From Pirellulales bacterium (GTDB taxonomy: Bacteria > Planctomycetota > Planctomycetia > Pirellulales > JAICIG01), in the NCBI GenBank assembly GCA_025927475.1, contig JAICLL010000019.1:1-57091 (forward strand): a stretch of 57,091 bases of DNA. The letters run 5' to 3'. The notes below the pieces were generated by a model, which worked only from the letters and a program-made list of their open reading frames with translations, was not told the DNA's origin and ran no database searches. The number at the start of each line of letters is the position of its first letter. Positions within the stretch are counted from its first letter, which is position 1. This document shows, piece by piece, positions 24,444 through 32,716 of the stretch. The position numbers and the translations under genes were made by a program.

Positions 24444-25435
24444 TGAAAGCATTTGATTATGCCGCACCCGCGTGTGAGGCCGACGTGCTGGAGCTGCTCT
24501 CCGGCGAGCCGGACGAGACGGAAATTCTGGCCGGCGGCACCGACCTGGTGCCGCTGATGAAAAAGATGATCGCCACGCCCGACCGCGTGGTGAACATCAT
24601 GCAGGTGTCGTCGCTTCAGGGCGTCTCCGCCGATTCGCAGGGGGTCATAATCGGCGCCACCACCACGCTCGACGACCTGCTGGCCGCGCCCGAACTGGAC
24701 GATTACGCGGCGATCAAGCAAGCCATCGCCGGCATCAACAGCATGCAGTTGCAGGCTCAGGGCACGATCGGCGGCGAGCTCTGCCAGCGGCCCCGCTGCT
24801 GGTATTACCGCAACGGCTACGGCTTACTGGCCGACCGGGGCAAGCTGGTGGCCGAGGGCGACAGCCGCTATCACGCGATCTTTGGCAACGCTGGCCCGGC
24901 GAAGTTTGTGCATCCCTCGCGGCTGGCCCCGGCGCTGGTGGCGCTGGGCGCCAAGCTGCGCATTGTCGGCCCGACCGAGGACGACGAGATCGTGCTCTCG
25001 ATCGAGGAGTTTTTCCGCACGCCACGGCACGAAGCTCAGCGCGAGCACGTGCTGGCCGCCAACCAATTCGTCACGCATATTCTGCTGCCGCCGACCTCGG
25101 GGGTGGCCAACGCCACCTACGAAGTGCGGCATGGCGAGGGACCTGATTATCCGCTTGCTGCCGCAGCCGCCGCCGTGCGGATGGAAGGCGGCCTGGTGAC
25201 CGGGGCCAACATCGTGCTGGGGCATGTGGCGCCGACGCCATGGATTGCCCGGCGCGCGGCGGAATCGCTCGTTGGTTGGCCGATCAGCGACCAAACCGCG
25301 CGGGCCGCCGGCGAAACCGCCGTGGCCGACGCCACGCCTTTGAAAGACAATGGTTACAAGGTGCAGTTAGCCGCCGTGGCCGTCGAGCGCGCCTTGCTGC
25401 TGGCAGCAGGTTTCGAGACAGGAGGATTTGAATGA
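24443..25435 (+). CDS. FAD-binding subunit of the molybdenum hydroxylase
   Basis: The 330-residue protein begins at ATG 24443, coupled to the previous TAA. The FAD-binding site reads EILAGGTDLVPLMK, followed by the second FAD contact INSMQLQAQGTIGGELCQRPR. The segment RPRCWYYRNGYGLLA and the Cys residues around it match the YagS-type subunit, which carries an extra iron-sulfur cluster. The C-terminal CO dehydrogenase flavoprotein domain has VLGHVAPTPWIARRAAESL. The stop overlaps the next gene by ATGA. Together the three proteins would form a molybdenum, iron-sulfur, FAD electron chain, provided the iron-sulfur subunit still transfers electrons. Confidence 0.94.
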   Translation: MKAFDYAAPACEADVLELLSGEPDETEILAGGTDLVPLMKKMIATPDRVVNIMQVSSLQGVSADSQGVIIGATTTLDDLLAAPELDDYAAIKQAIAGINSMQLQAQGTIGGELCQRPRCWYYRNGYGLLADRGKLVAEGDSRYHAIFGNAGPAKFVHPSRLAPALVALGAKLRIVGPTEDDEIVLSIEEFFRTPRHEAQREHVLAANQFVTHILLPPTSGVANATYEVRHGEGPDYPLAAAAAAVRMEGGLVTGANIVLGHVAPTPWIARRAAESLVGWPISDQTARAAGETAVADATPLKDNGYKVQLAAVAVERALLLAAGFETGGFE

Positions 25436-25701
25436 CCCCCACCACGTCGCACCCCGCCGATACCGCGTCCGCCGCCGAACCGCTCTCACAGCCCGCCGCG
25501 ACTGCGGCGGCCGGTTCTGCCGCCTGCCGGCATTTGCTTTCCAAGGGTATGTTCGTATCGGGCATGGTCGACCCGGCCGAGGTCGGCATGAGCGATGGCC
25601 ATTGCTGGTGCAACATGACGCAGCATGCGCTAGGTCCTGACGACGGCCTGGTGGCGCGTCAAAAGTGCATTCTCGGCCGACGCTGCTACGAGCCGCGGTA
25701 G
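25432..25701 (+). CDS. Small Cys-rich protein coupled to the molybdenum hydroxylase operon
   Basis: The 89-residue protein starts at ATG 25432, four bases inside the FAD-subunit stop, so it is translationally coupled. After an Ala/Ser/Thr-rich N-terminus of about 30 residues it has Cys32 in AACRHLLSKGM, Cys58 and Cys60 in GHCWCNMTQ, Cys79 in QKCILG and Cys85 in RRCYE. The pattern could bind a metal or an iron-sulfur cluster. I do not recognise the family; as the last gene of the operon it may be an accessory or assembly protein. It carries no obvious Tat or Sec signal. Confidence 0.75.
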   Translation: MTPTTSHPADTASAAEPLSQPAATAAAGSAACRHLLSKGMFVSGMVDPAEVGMSDGHCWCNMTQHALGPDDGLVARQKCILGRRCYEPR

Positions 25702-25755
25702 CGTTTCGCCGCTTCCCAAATCGGTTCTTGAGCCAACATCGGAAGGTCATACGTG

Positions 25756-25824
25756 GCTGGGGCAGAGGCTTGCCGATGCCCCGGAAGCGGATCGGCCGGG
25801 GCATCGTTTAGGCTCTGCCCCAGC
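25756..25824. repeat. Dispersed palindromic repeat, family E, full copy
   Basis: The arms GCTGGGGCAGAGGCTTGCCG and the complementary end ...AGGCTCTGCCCCAGC pair, with inner GATGCCCCGG and CCGGGGCATC also pairing. Another full copy is at 46662-46738. Confidence 0.85.
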
Positions 25825-25859
25825 CGCCGGGCATTGCCGATCTTGAAAGCCAAGCCGTT

Positions 25860-25889
25860 CGGGAAACGGCACGGAGCCCGCTGCCTACA
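25860..25889. repeat. Dispersed repeat, family C, copy 2
   Basis: CGGGAAACGGCACGGAGCCC followed by GCTGCCTACA. Same family as 14260-14289. It lies in the 287-base gap before TerC, where no gene or riboswitch was recognised. Confidence 0.7.
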
Positions 25890-25988
25890 TAGCCGCCGCA
25901 GTTGTCCGCATCCGGCCAAACTTCTATGATGCTGTGGGGCTGATGGCCCGGCGGTGTTCTTCCGGCAAAACCTGCAAGCGGCAAGACG

Positions 25989-27104
25989 TTGATATTCACT
26001 CCCTGGCATTGGTTGGGTTTCGGTGCGCTGGTCACCGTCTTGCTCGCGCTCGACCTGGGCCTCTTTCACCGCCAATCGCGCGACACCTCCATTCGCGAAG
26101 CCGCCTTCAGCACTGCCACTTGGTGCGCGTTGGCCTTTGCGTTTGCCGGTTACATCTGGTGGGCCGGCGGGCAGCAAAAGGCCGTCGAGTTCCTCACCGG
26201 CTATCTCATTGAATGGTCGTTGTCCATGGACAACGTCTTTGTCTTTGCCGTCATCTTTTCCTACTTCCGCGTGCCGCTGAAGTACCAATACCGTGTGCTC
26301 TTCTGGGGAATTCTCGGCGCCATCTTTTTGCGGTTGCTGTTCATCATTGTCGGCACCGTACTCATCAATAAGTTCGGCTTTGTCACCTATCTGCTCGGCG
26401 CGTTTCTCGTTTACACCGGGGGAAAACTCGTTGTACACGACGAAGAGTTCGATCCGGAGCACAGCCTTGTGATCCGCCTGTCGCGGCGGTTCTTCCGCGT
26501 TTCGCGCGAGAACCACGGCCAGCAGTTCTTCGCTCGCGAAAATGGCCTGCGGTGCATCACGCCGTTGTTCCTGGTGCTGCTGGTCATCGACTTTGTTGAC
26601 ATCGCCTTCGCGCTGGATAGCGTGCCTGCCATTCTCTCGATCAGCAAAGACACCTTTATTGTCTTCACCTCGAACATCTTTGCCATCCTCGGCCTGCGAG
26701 CGCTCTACTTTCTGCTGGCCGGGGCGATGGATATGTTTCGTTACCTGCGTTACGGGCTGGCGGCCATTCTGGTGTTTGTCGGCATCAAGATGCTGGTGGC
26801 CCATTTTCTTATGGCCCAGTTGGGCTGGAAGCACGATCCCATTCCGCATTGGGCTTCGCTGGTGGTGGTGGTGGTCTTCTTGGCGGTTGCCATCGTCGCC
26901 TCCATGCTCGCCGCGCGGCGGGAAAAAAAAACGGGGGGCGGGGGCCAGGCTCATCATGAAGAGCTGCCACCGCCGCCGCCCGATTCCGCGCTGCCGGCCG
27001 TCCTGCCCGAGGAGCATGCGCATCGAGAGACCGGCAACGGGCAAGAGATGAAGCCGGGCGAAACTTCGGCTGTCTCGCCGACCGCGATTGACGAGCGGCA
27101 ATGA
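25989..27104 (+). CDS. TerC-family integral membrane protein
   Basis: TerC/Alx proteins are multi-pass membrane proteins linked to tellurite resistance and, in several bacteria, manganese export. The protein has 371 residues from a TTG start (GTG or ATG were not found in register near it). Signature regions are LIEWSLSMDNVFVFAVIFSY (Asp in membrane), FWGILGAIFLRLLFI, LGAFLVYTGGKL and DFVDIAFALDSVPAILSISK (second Asp pair), followed by FTSNIFAILGLRALYFLLAG. About eight membrane segments are visible. The tail after residue 315 is polar, Pro/His/Glu-rich and cytoplasmic or periplasmic. A yybP-ykoY Mn riboswitch often precedes such genes; I could not recognise one in the leader. Confidence 0.93.
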   Translation: MIFTPWHWLGFGALVTVLLALDLGLFHRQSRDTSIREAAFSTATWCALAFAFAGYIWWAGGQQKAVEFLTGYLIEWSLSMDNVFVFAVIFSYFRVPLKYQYRVLFWGILGAIFLRLLFIIVGTVLINKFGFVTYLLGAFLVYTGGKLVVHDEEFDPEHSLVIRLSRRFFRVSRENHGQQFFARENGLRCITPLFLVLLVIDFVDIAFALDSVPAILSISKDTFIVFTSNIFAILGLRALYFLLAGAMDMFRYLRYGLAAILVFVGIKMLVAHFLMAQLGWKHDPIPHWASLVVVVVFLAVAIVASMLAARREKKTGGGGQAHHEELPPPPPDSALPAVLPEEHAHRETGNGQEMKPGETSAVSPTAIDERQ

Positions 27105-27108
27105 CAGC

Positions 27109-28095
27109 ATGGCCCAAATTCTGATTACCGGCGGCGCGGGGTTCATCGGCAGCCATCTGGCCGAGGCGCTGATCGCACGCGGCGATCAGGTGACCGTGGT
27201 CGATGATGAATCGACCGGCGACGTCGACAACCTGGCCGCCATTCGCCGTCACGCACGATTCTCTTACGTTTCGGGCAGTGTGGCCGATCGGCCGCTTGTC
27301 GCTCGCTTGGTTGCCGAGGCCGACGAGGTGTATCACCTGGCGGCGGCGGTCGGCGTGCAGCTCATTGCCAGCAATCCGATTCGCACGATCGAAACCAACA
27401 TCTATCCCACCGAGTTGCTGTTGGCCGAATTGCGCCGCCAGCAGCAACAAGGCCGGCAAGTCAAGCTCTTTTTGGCCAGCACCAGCGAAGTGTATGGCAA
27501 AAACCCAAAGCCGAGTTGGACGGAAGAAGATGATCTGGTGTTTGGTCCCACCACGCGCGCCCGCTGGTCGTATGGCGTGTCGAAGGCGATCGACGAATTT
27601 TTGGCGCTGGCCCATTGGCGCGAGCATAAGCTGCCGGTGGTGGTGGCCCGGTTTTTCAACGTGGTGGGCCCGCGCCAGACCGGCAGCTATGGCATGGTGC
27701 TGCCAAGATTTGTTGATGCGGCCTTGGCCGGCCGCCCGTTGGTGGTACACGACGACGGCCGCCAGGTGCGCTGCTTTGGCCACGTGGCCGACGTGGTTCG
27801 AGCGGTGCTCGACCTGATGGCCACGCCTGTCGCCGCGGGGCGGGTGTTTAACATCGGCAGCGACCAGCCGGTAACCATTTTGGAATTGGCCCAGCGGGTG
27901 ATTGCGGTGGTGAATCCTTCGCTAAACATCGAGTTTCAGAGTTATGCCGAGGCGTATTCCGCCGATTTTGAAGACGTGCGCAGCCGCGTGCCCGATCTGA
28001 CACGGCTGCGCCAGACGATTTCGTTTCAGCCGCGATACACGCTCGACGATGCCATCCGCGAGGTGGTAGCGTGGAAGCGGTCCATGAGTGACTAA
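27109..28095 (+). CDS. NAD-dependent nucleotide-sugar epimerase/decarboxylase (SDR family)
   Basis: The 328-residue protein begins MAQILITGGAGFIGSHLAEA, the Rossmann NAD site. The active-site block reads STSEVYGKNPK, and a later RWSYGVSKAIDE carries Tyr and Lys of the YxxxK motif. RFFNVVGPRQTG and VFNIGSDQPVTI are also family motifs. The STSEVYGK and RW.Y..SK pattern is close to UDP-glucuronate decarboxylases and UDP-xylose synthases, so that activity is more likely than simple epimerisation. The start is 5 bases after the TerC stop, and the methyltransferase follows 12 bases after its end, so the three genes may be one transcript. The ATG at 27088 is within the TerC frame and is rejected. 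Confidence 0.9.
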   Translation: MAQILITGGAGFIGSHLAEALIARGDQVTVVDDESTGDVDNLAAIRRHARFSYVSGSVADRPLVARLVAEADEVYHLAAAVGVQLIASNPIRTIETNIYPTELLLAELRRQQQQGRQVKLFLASTSEVYGKNPKPSWTEEDDLVFGPTTRARWSYGVSKAIDEFLALAHWREHKLPVVVARFFNVVGPRQTGSYGMVLPRFVDAALAGRPLVVHDDGRQVRCFGHVADVVRAVLDLMATPVAAGRVFNIGSDQPVTILELAQRVIAVVNPSLNIEFQSYAEAYSADFEDVRSRVPDLTRLRQTISFQPRYTLDDAIREVVAWKRSMSD

Positions 28096-28107
28096 CCGCC
28101 GTGCGCG

Positions 28108-28890
28108 ATGGATTCCACCCACGATCTGCGAAGCTGGAACGCCGCGCTCTACGACGCGCGGCATGCGTTTGTCTTTGAAAAAGCAGCCGACTTGCTCGAA
28201 CTCTTGCAGCCGCGCGCCGGCGAGCGCGTGCTCGATCTGGGCTGCGGCACCGGGCACCTGACCGCCAAAATCGCTGAGGCGGGGGCGCAGGCGCTCGGCA
28301 TCGATGCGTCGGCCGACATGATTGCCCAAGCACGGAGCAATTATCCCGACGTGTCGTTCGAGATAGCCGACGCCCGCCGCTATCGCTCCGCCGAGCCCTT
28401 CGACGCGGTCTTTTCCAACGCCGCGCTACACTGGATTCAGCCGGCCGAAGAAGCAGTGAAGAGCATCTCTCACGCGCTGCGGTCGGGCGGCCGATTCGTC
28501 GCCGAATTTGGCGGGCAGGGCAACGTGCGGCAAATCGTCGCCGCCTGCGGACAAGCGGTCGAGGCCGTTTTCCGGCAGGGCAACGGCGCCAGCAATCCTT
28601 GGTATTTTCCGTCGATCGGTGAATACGCCGCTCTGCTCGAACGGAACGCTCTGGAAGTGCGCTATGCGGCACTCTTCGACCGGCCGACTTCGCTGGAAGA
28701 CGGCGAAAGCGGAATGCTGAATTGGCTGCGGATGTTTGGCGGGCCGTGCTTTGCGGGTCTCAACGACGCTCAAGCCGAGCGGGCGATGCAGGACGCCGTC
28801 GAGCGTCTTCGTCCGCATCTGTGGCACGACGGCCAATGGACGGCCGATTATCGCCGGTTGCGTGTCGTGGCGGTCAAGGCAGCGGCCTGA
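28108..28890 (+). CDS. Class I SAM-dependent methyltransferase (trans-aconitate methyltransferase-like)
   Basis: The 260-residue protein has motif I VLDLGCGTGHL at about 35-45, then GIDASADMIAQARSN (motif II, Asp contact), FEIADARRY and FDAVFSNAALHWI (motif IV), as in trans-aconitate 2-methyltransferases. It would bind SAM and methylate a small carboxylate or similar acceptor. Identity beyond the subclass is unsure. It follows the sugar epimerase by 12 bases, and the next gene (a cytochrome) starts 69 bases later. Confidence 0.9.
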   Translation: MDSTHDLRSWNAALYDARHAFVFEKAADLLELLQPRAGERVLDLGCGTGHLTAKIAEAGAQALGIDASADMIAQARSNYPDVSFEIADARRYRSAEPFDAVFSNAALHWIQPAEEAVKSISHALRSGGRFVAEFGGQGNVRQIVAACGQAVEAVFRQGNGASNPWYFPSIGEYAALLERNALEVRYAALFDRPTSLEDGESGMLNWLRMFGGPCFAGLNDAQAERAMQDAVERLRPHLWHDGQWTADYRRLRVVAVKAAA

Positions 28891-28959
28891 TTGCAAGAAA
28901 TTCCAGACTCGCCATAATGGCCGGGGGCCAATCTTTTGTCTTACAGCAGCGTGGCTAGG

Positions 28960-29631
28960 ATGGCGCAGGTCTTTCACCCCAGCATGAACACGTTCGCCAA
29001 AGTCACCATCTTTGGCGCTGTGTTTATTCTTGCCGCCCTGGCGTTTCTGGCCGATCGCGTCGAGCGCTCGCCCTATGTCACCGAAGTGAACGTCGTGCGC
29101 GACCAGCCCGTGCCCTTCAGCCACGAACATCACGTGAGCGGCCTGGGCATCGACTGCCGCTATTGCCACACCTCGGTCGAAAAGTCGGCTTTTGCCGGAT
29201 TGCCCGCCACCGAAATCTGCATGAGCTGCCACTCGCAAATCTGGAAAGACAGCCCCATGCTTGAGCCGGTCCGCGAGAGCTACCGCACGGGCAAGCCGTT
29301 GCGTTGGACGCGCGTGCACGACCTGCCCGACTTCGTGTATTTCAACCACAGCATCCATATCGCCAAGGGTGTCGGTTGCGAGAGCTGCCATGGGCGAGTC
29401 GACCGCATGCCGCTGATGCGCCGGGCGGCTTCGCTCGAGATGGCCTGGTGCATCGATTGCCACGAGCATCCGCAGCCGGCCATTCGACCGCTCGATCAGG
29501 TATTTCACTTCGGCCCCGAAGCACACACGGTGGCCGACGACGGATCGCCGCGTTCGGGCACGGTGGAGTTGATGCAAGCGCACGGTGTGAAGACCGGGCA
29601 GTTACTCGATTGCTGGACGTGTCACCGATGA
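28960..29631 (+). CDS. Pentaheme c-type cytochrome, ActA-like subunit of alternative complex III
   Basis: The 223-residue protein starts MAQVFHPSMNTFAKVTIF, which matches the start of ActA of alternative complex III. It has one membrane segment (about 14-33) and five CxxCH heme motifs at residues 66, 87, 140, 164 and 218. In ActA the hemes lie on the periplasmic side of the quinol oxidoreductase complex. It ends in CWTCHR, as ActA does. ATG 28960 is chosen because of the MAQ motif; the frame starts at 28936. Usually actB, actC and others follow. Here mutM follows instead, so the gene appears alone. Confidence 0.85.
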   Translation: MAQVFHPSMNTFAKVTIFGAVFILAALAFLADRVERSPYVTEVNVVRDQPVPFSHEHHVSGLGIDCRYCHTSVEKSAFAGLPATEICMSCHSQIWKDSPMLEPVRESYRTGKPLRWTRVHDLPDFVYFNHSIHIAKGVGCESCHGRVDRMPLMRRAASLEMAWCIDCHEHPQPAIRPLDQVFHFGPEAHTVADDGSPRSGTVELMQAHGVKTGQLLDCWTCHR

Positions 29632-29670
29632 TCGGCCACCGAGGATTGGCCCAACGAAACGCGGGCGAAC

Positions 29671-30543
29671 ATGCCGGAACTGCCTGAAGTCGAAACCATG
29701 CGCCGCGGCCTGACGCCGGTGCTCGGCAGCCGCGTCGCTGAGGTCATCCGCCCGCGGTGCAAATTGCGTCCGATTGAGATCGCTCCGCGGCTGAGCACGT
29801 TCCGCCGCCTCGTGATGGGCCGGACCATTGCGAAACTCGACCGTGTCGGTAAACGCGTGGTGATCGAACTTGGTGTGAACGGCAAGCACCAGCCCGATTC
29901 GATCGTCATCGAGCCGCGGATGACCGGGCTGGTGTTGCTGGCCGAGCCGCCCGACCGCGCGCATTTGCGATTTGGCCTGCGGTTGGAAGGCGGCCCCGCT
30001 TCCGAACTGTGGTTCTGGGACCGTCGCGGCCTGGGTTCGGTGCGGCTGGTGTCGGCTGCCGAGTTTGCCGTGCGCTATGGACTTGATCGCGTGGGACCCG
30101 ATGCTTTGCGCATTTCGGCCCACGAACTGGCATCGCGCTTGGCTGCCAGCCGCCGCGAGATCAAGGTGGCGTTGCTCGATCAGCGTGCGGTCGCCGGCAT
30201 TGGCAATCTGTATGCGTCGGAGATTTTACATTTGGCGGGCGTGCATCCACGCCGCCGTTGCAACCAACTGCGGGCAGCCGAGTGGCGTGCCATCCATGAT
30301 GCCACCCGCGAGGTATTAGAACTGGCGATTTGCTACGAAGGCTCGACCTTGGGCGACGGCACCTACCGCAACGCTTTGAACGAAGCAGGCAACTATCAGA
30401 ACCATCACCGAGTTTACGACCGTGCGCGGCAGCCTTGCACCCGTTGCGCGAGTTCGGTCATCGAGCGATTCGTGCAGGCCCAGCGATCCACGTTCTATTG
30501 CCCCGGCTGCCAGCCGCTAGGGCGGCGCCAGGTCGAAAAATGA
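29671..30543 (+). CDS. mutM: Formamidopyrimidine-DNA glycosylase
   Basis: MutM removes 8-oxoguanine and formamidopyrimidines from DNA and cuts the backbone by beta/delta elimination. The 290-residue product starts MPELPEVETMRRGLTPVLGS with the catalytic Pro2 and Glu3. The middle has DRVGKRVVIELG, a strand with the conserved Lys. It has AGIGNLYASEILHLAGVHP (helix-two-turns-helix) and ends with the zinc finger CTRCASSVIE...CPGC. The length fits. It is 39 bases after the cytochrome gene on the same strand, but with no known functional link. Confidence 0.97.
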   Translation: MPELPEVETMRRGLTPVLGSRVAEVIRPRCKLRPIEIAPRLSTFRRLVMGRTIAKLDRVGKRVVIELGVNGKHQPDSIVIEPRMTGLVLLAEPPDRAHLRFGLRLEGGPASELWFWDRRGLGSVRLVSAAEFAVRYGLDRVGPDALRISAHELASRLAASRREIKVALLDQRAVAGIGNLYASEILHLAGVHPRRRCNQLRAAEWRAIHDATREVLELAICYEGSTLGDGTYRNALNEAGNYQNHHRVYDRARQPCTRCASSVIERFVQAQRSTFYCPGCQPLGRRQVEK

Positions 30544-30766
30544 TCGTCAGCGCTCGATGAAGCTAACGAAGAACCTCAAATTCGATGGTTGCGGGCGCTA
30601 GGATGCTGCCAAACTCCGTCCGCCACAGAGTGTGGGAGCTGTGAGCGATTGCATCCCGGCCCGGCGTGGGTTCTAATATCCGGCGCGATCGCCGGGAATC
30701 GCCGCCCGACAAAGGCTTTCGCCGGCTCTCTCGGCGGCCATGATTTCTCAACTAGGAGAACTTTCC

Positions 30767-31834
30767 ATGCAACGCTCGTCACCTGCTTGTCGCGATTGTG
30801 AATCGTCGTTCGTCTCGCAAACCGCCCGCCGTGCCGTCGATCGCCGCGAGTTTCTGAAAGCGGCGGGGGCCGCTTCGGCCGTCATCGCCGTCGGCTCGCT
30901 TTCCCATTGGGCGCAGGCGGCCGAAACATCAGCGGCCCCGGCCGCCCCCGAATCGCTCGTCAAGGTGCTCTATGACACGCTCACGCCCGAACAGCGCAAG
31001 ACGGTTTGTTTTGCCTGGGACCACCAAGACCCGCAGCGCGGGCTGCTGCGCAGCCGCGTAGCCAACAACTGGCACGTGACCGAGCCGGATATTCTGAGTG
31101 ATTTCTACACGGCTGATCAGCAGGCGATGGTCCGCGACATTTTTGAGGGAATCATTCAGCCTGATTGGCACAAACGCATCTACAAGCAACTGGACGATGA
31201 TGCCGGCGGTTTTGGCACCGATCAGAACATCGCCATTTTCGGGACACCTGGCGACGGCAAGTTCGAGCTGGTGATGACCGGCCGCCACATGACGCTGCGG
31301 TGCGACGGCAACTCGTCCGACCACGTGGCGTTCGGCGGACCGATTTTTTATGGTCACGCCGCCACCGGCTTCAACGAACCCGCCAACCACGAGGGCAACG
31401 TCTTCTGGCCGCAGGCGCTGGAAGCCAACAAGCTCTACACCATGCTCGATGGCAAGCAGCAAAAGCTTGCTCTGGTCGAGAAACTGCCGGAAGAAGAAAA
31501 AGTCGGCTTCCGCGGCGCGGCCGGTCAGTTGCCGGGCATTCCACTCACCGAAATGTCGAGCGATCAGAAAGAGCAAGTGCAGAAGGTGTTGCAAAAACTG
31601 CTTGAGCCGTATCGCCAGAGCGACCAGAACGAAGCGACCGCCTGCCTCAAGGCCCAGGGCGGGCTCGATCGCTGCGCGCTGGCCTTCTACAAGGAAGGCG
31701 ATATTGGCGACGACCAGGTGTGGGACTGCTGGCGGCTCGAGGGACCGGCCTTTGTCTGGTACTTCCGCGGCACGCCCCATGTTCACGTGTGGGTCAACGT
31801 GGCCGACAATCCATCGGTGGTCACCAACTCGTGA
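30767..31834 (+). CDS. Tat-exported DUF3500 protein
   Basis: The 355 residues from ATG 30767 (AGGAGA 8 bases upstream) include a twin-arginine motif VDRREFLKAAGAASAVIAVG at about residues 27-46. The mature part holds DUF3500 features: LYDTLTPEQRKTVCFAWDH, NWHVTEPDIL and PGDGKFELVMTGRHMTLRCDGN, and a C-terminal WYFRGTPHVHVWVNVA with two His. The function of the family is unknown; His-rich motifs suggest metal binding. In the gap upstream (30544-30766) a degenerate family-B repeat arm can be seen. No operon partner is evident. Confidence 0.85.
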   Translation: MQRSSPACRDCESSFVSQTARRAVDRREFLKAAGAASAVIAVGSLSHWAQAAETSAAPAAPESLVKVLYDTLTPEQRKTVCFAWDHQDPQRGLLRSRVANNWHVTEPDILSDFYTADQQAMVRDIFEGIIQPDWHKRIYKQLDDDAGGFGTDQNIAIFGTPGDGKFELVMTGRHMTLRCDGNSSDHVAFGGPIFYGHAATGFNEPANHEGNVFWPQALEANKLYTMLDGKQQKLALVEKLPEEEKVGFRGAAGQLPGIPLTEMSSDQKEQVQKVLQKLLEPYRQSDQNEATACLKAQGGLDRCALAFYKEGDIGDDQVWDCWRLEGPAFVWYFRGTPHVHVWVNVADNPSVVTNS

Positions 31835-31878
31835 TCCGGCTTCCGCGGGGCGCAATCGGCTGGATGCGCCCCTATAAG

Positions 31879-31941
31879 CGGTACAAACGGCACACCGGGC
31901 TTGCCCGGCAGGGTGACGCAACCTATGGATTGTTTGTACCG
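31879..31941. repeat. Short inverted repeat (CGGTACAAAC / GTTTGTACCG)
   Basis: Two perfect 10-base arms at 31879-31888 and 31932-31941 enclose 43 bases. It lies between the DUF3500 and PilZ-like genes. It has no T-run, so a terminator is unlikely. Confidence 0.6.
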
Positions 31942-32018
31942 GTGCGCGGCTGCGGCATGTGTACCGGCGAAGCCAGGACCGGGCCTGGCTCGTTTCCGAT
32001 CCGTACAGGTTGCGGCGA

Positions 32019-32501
32019 ATGGCGGTTCCACGCGATGATGATGTGGCCTTCTATAAAGAGGTACACCGCCTCTTGCGCGCGCGCCAGCGCGGCGACAACC
32101 GCCGCAATCGCGATCGCAAGACGTATCAATGCGCTCAGCGCTTGGCGCCGCTGGTCACGGATCAGATGCCTCCGCTGTCAAATTTCGGCGAGGTAAAGTG
32201 CCAGGATTTATCCCCCGGCGGCTTTTCGTTTCTTTGTTCGGCGCCGCCCGAGCAAGAGACGTATGTCGTCGAATTGGGCAAGCCGCCCGTGCTGATCTAC
32301 GTCACCGCCCGAGTCATACACGTGTCGGAATTGCGTGTCGGCTCCCAGGTGCAGTTTCTGGTCGGCTGCCGCTTCACGGGCCGGCTGACGCCCGGGGAAT
32401 CGAGCGACCAGTTGCCAGAGCTTGCCCAACGACGTGGAGGCCCGCCGACGCGAAGACGCGGTGAGGGGCGCAGGCGCAGTGATGAGCGCACAGGCGAGTA
32501 A
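32019..32501 (+). CDS. PilZ-like domain protein
   Basis: From ATG 32019 the product has 160 residues. The frame is open from 31959, and the start is not certain because no clear Shine-Dalgarno is seen. The core reads VKCQDLSPGGFSFLCS, followed by strands TYVVELGKPPVLIYVTARVI and VQFLVGCRFTGRL. The DLSPGGFSF pattern is that of PilZ domains in planctomycetes. PilZ domains bind cyclic di-GMP through an N-terminal RxxxR; the region RRNRDRKTYQCAQRL contains Arg pairs, but I cannot assign the motif, so ligand binding is uncertain. The C-terminal 30 residues are Arg-rich and Gly-rich. A palindromic repeat begins 24 bases after its stop. Confidence 0.7.
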   Translation: MAVPRDDDVAFYKEVHRLLRARQRGDNRRNRDRKTYQCAQRLAPLVTDQMPPLSNFGEVKCQDLSPGGFSFLCSAPPEQETYVVELGKPPVLIYVTARVIHVSELRVGSQVQFLVGCRFTGRLTPGESSDQLPELAQRRGGPPTRRRGEGRRRSDERTGE

Positions 32502-32524
32502 TACCTGACGGTGGCTACGTTCCG

Positions 32525-32589
32525 TGGAAGCGCGAAGCGTCCGCGAGGGTCGTGGACTGACTTTCCCTCGCTGACGCATCGGGCTTCCA
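32525..32589. repeat. Palindromic repeat (TGGAAGCGCGAAGCGTCCGC...)
   Basis: Arms 32525-32549 and 32565-32589 are inverted repeats of 25 bases with three mismatches. The core GAAGCGTCCGCGAGGG is related to the inner palindrome at 5924-5979. It starts 24 bases after the PilZ-like stop. Confidence 0.8.
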
Positions 32590-32614
32590 CAGGCGATGAA
32601 CCATCCATGAGGCT

Positions 32615-32716
32615 GTAGGGTGGGCCGAGCGCAGCGAGTCCCACCGCCGGGCGCAGCACGGCCCGGCAACGGTCATGCGGCAAAAGGTGGGACTCGCTGT
32701 GTTCGGCCCACCCTAC
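32615..32716. repeat. Dispersed palindromic repeat, family A, paired arms
   Basis: The left arm GTAGGGTGGGCCGAGCGCAG continuing CGAGTCCCACC (32615-32645) pairs with the right arm (32686-32716), which is its near-complement. The plsC stop (32713-32715) lies inside the right arm. Copies of single arms are at 15824-15854 and 36034-36064. Confidence 0.85.

Noticed and set aside
25825..25988. yybP-ykoY manganese riboswitch before TerC
   Set aside because: I could not find the conserved core segments or a paired stem; only a repeat C copy is visible.
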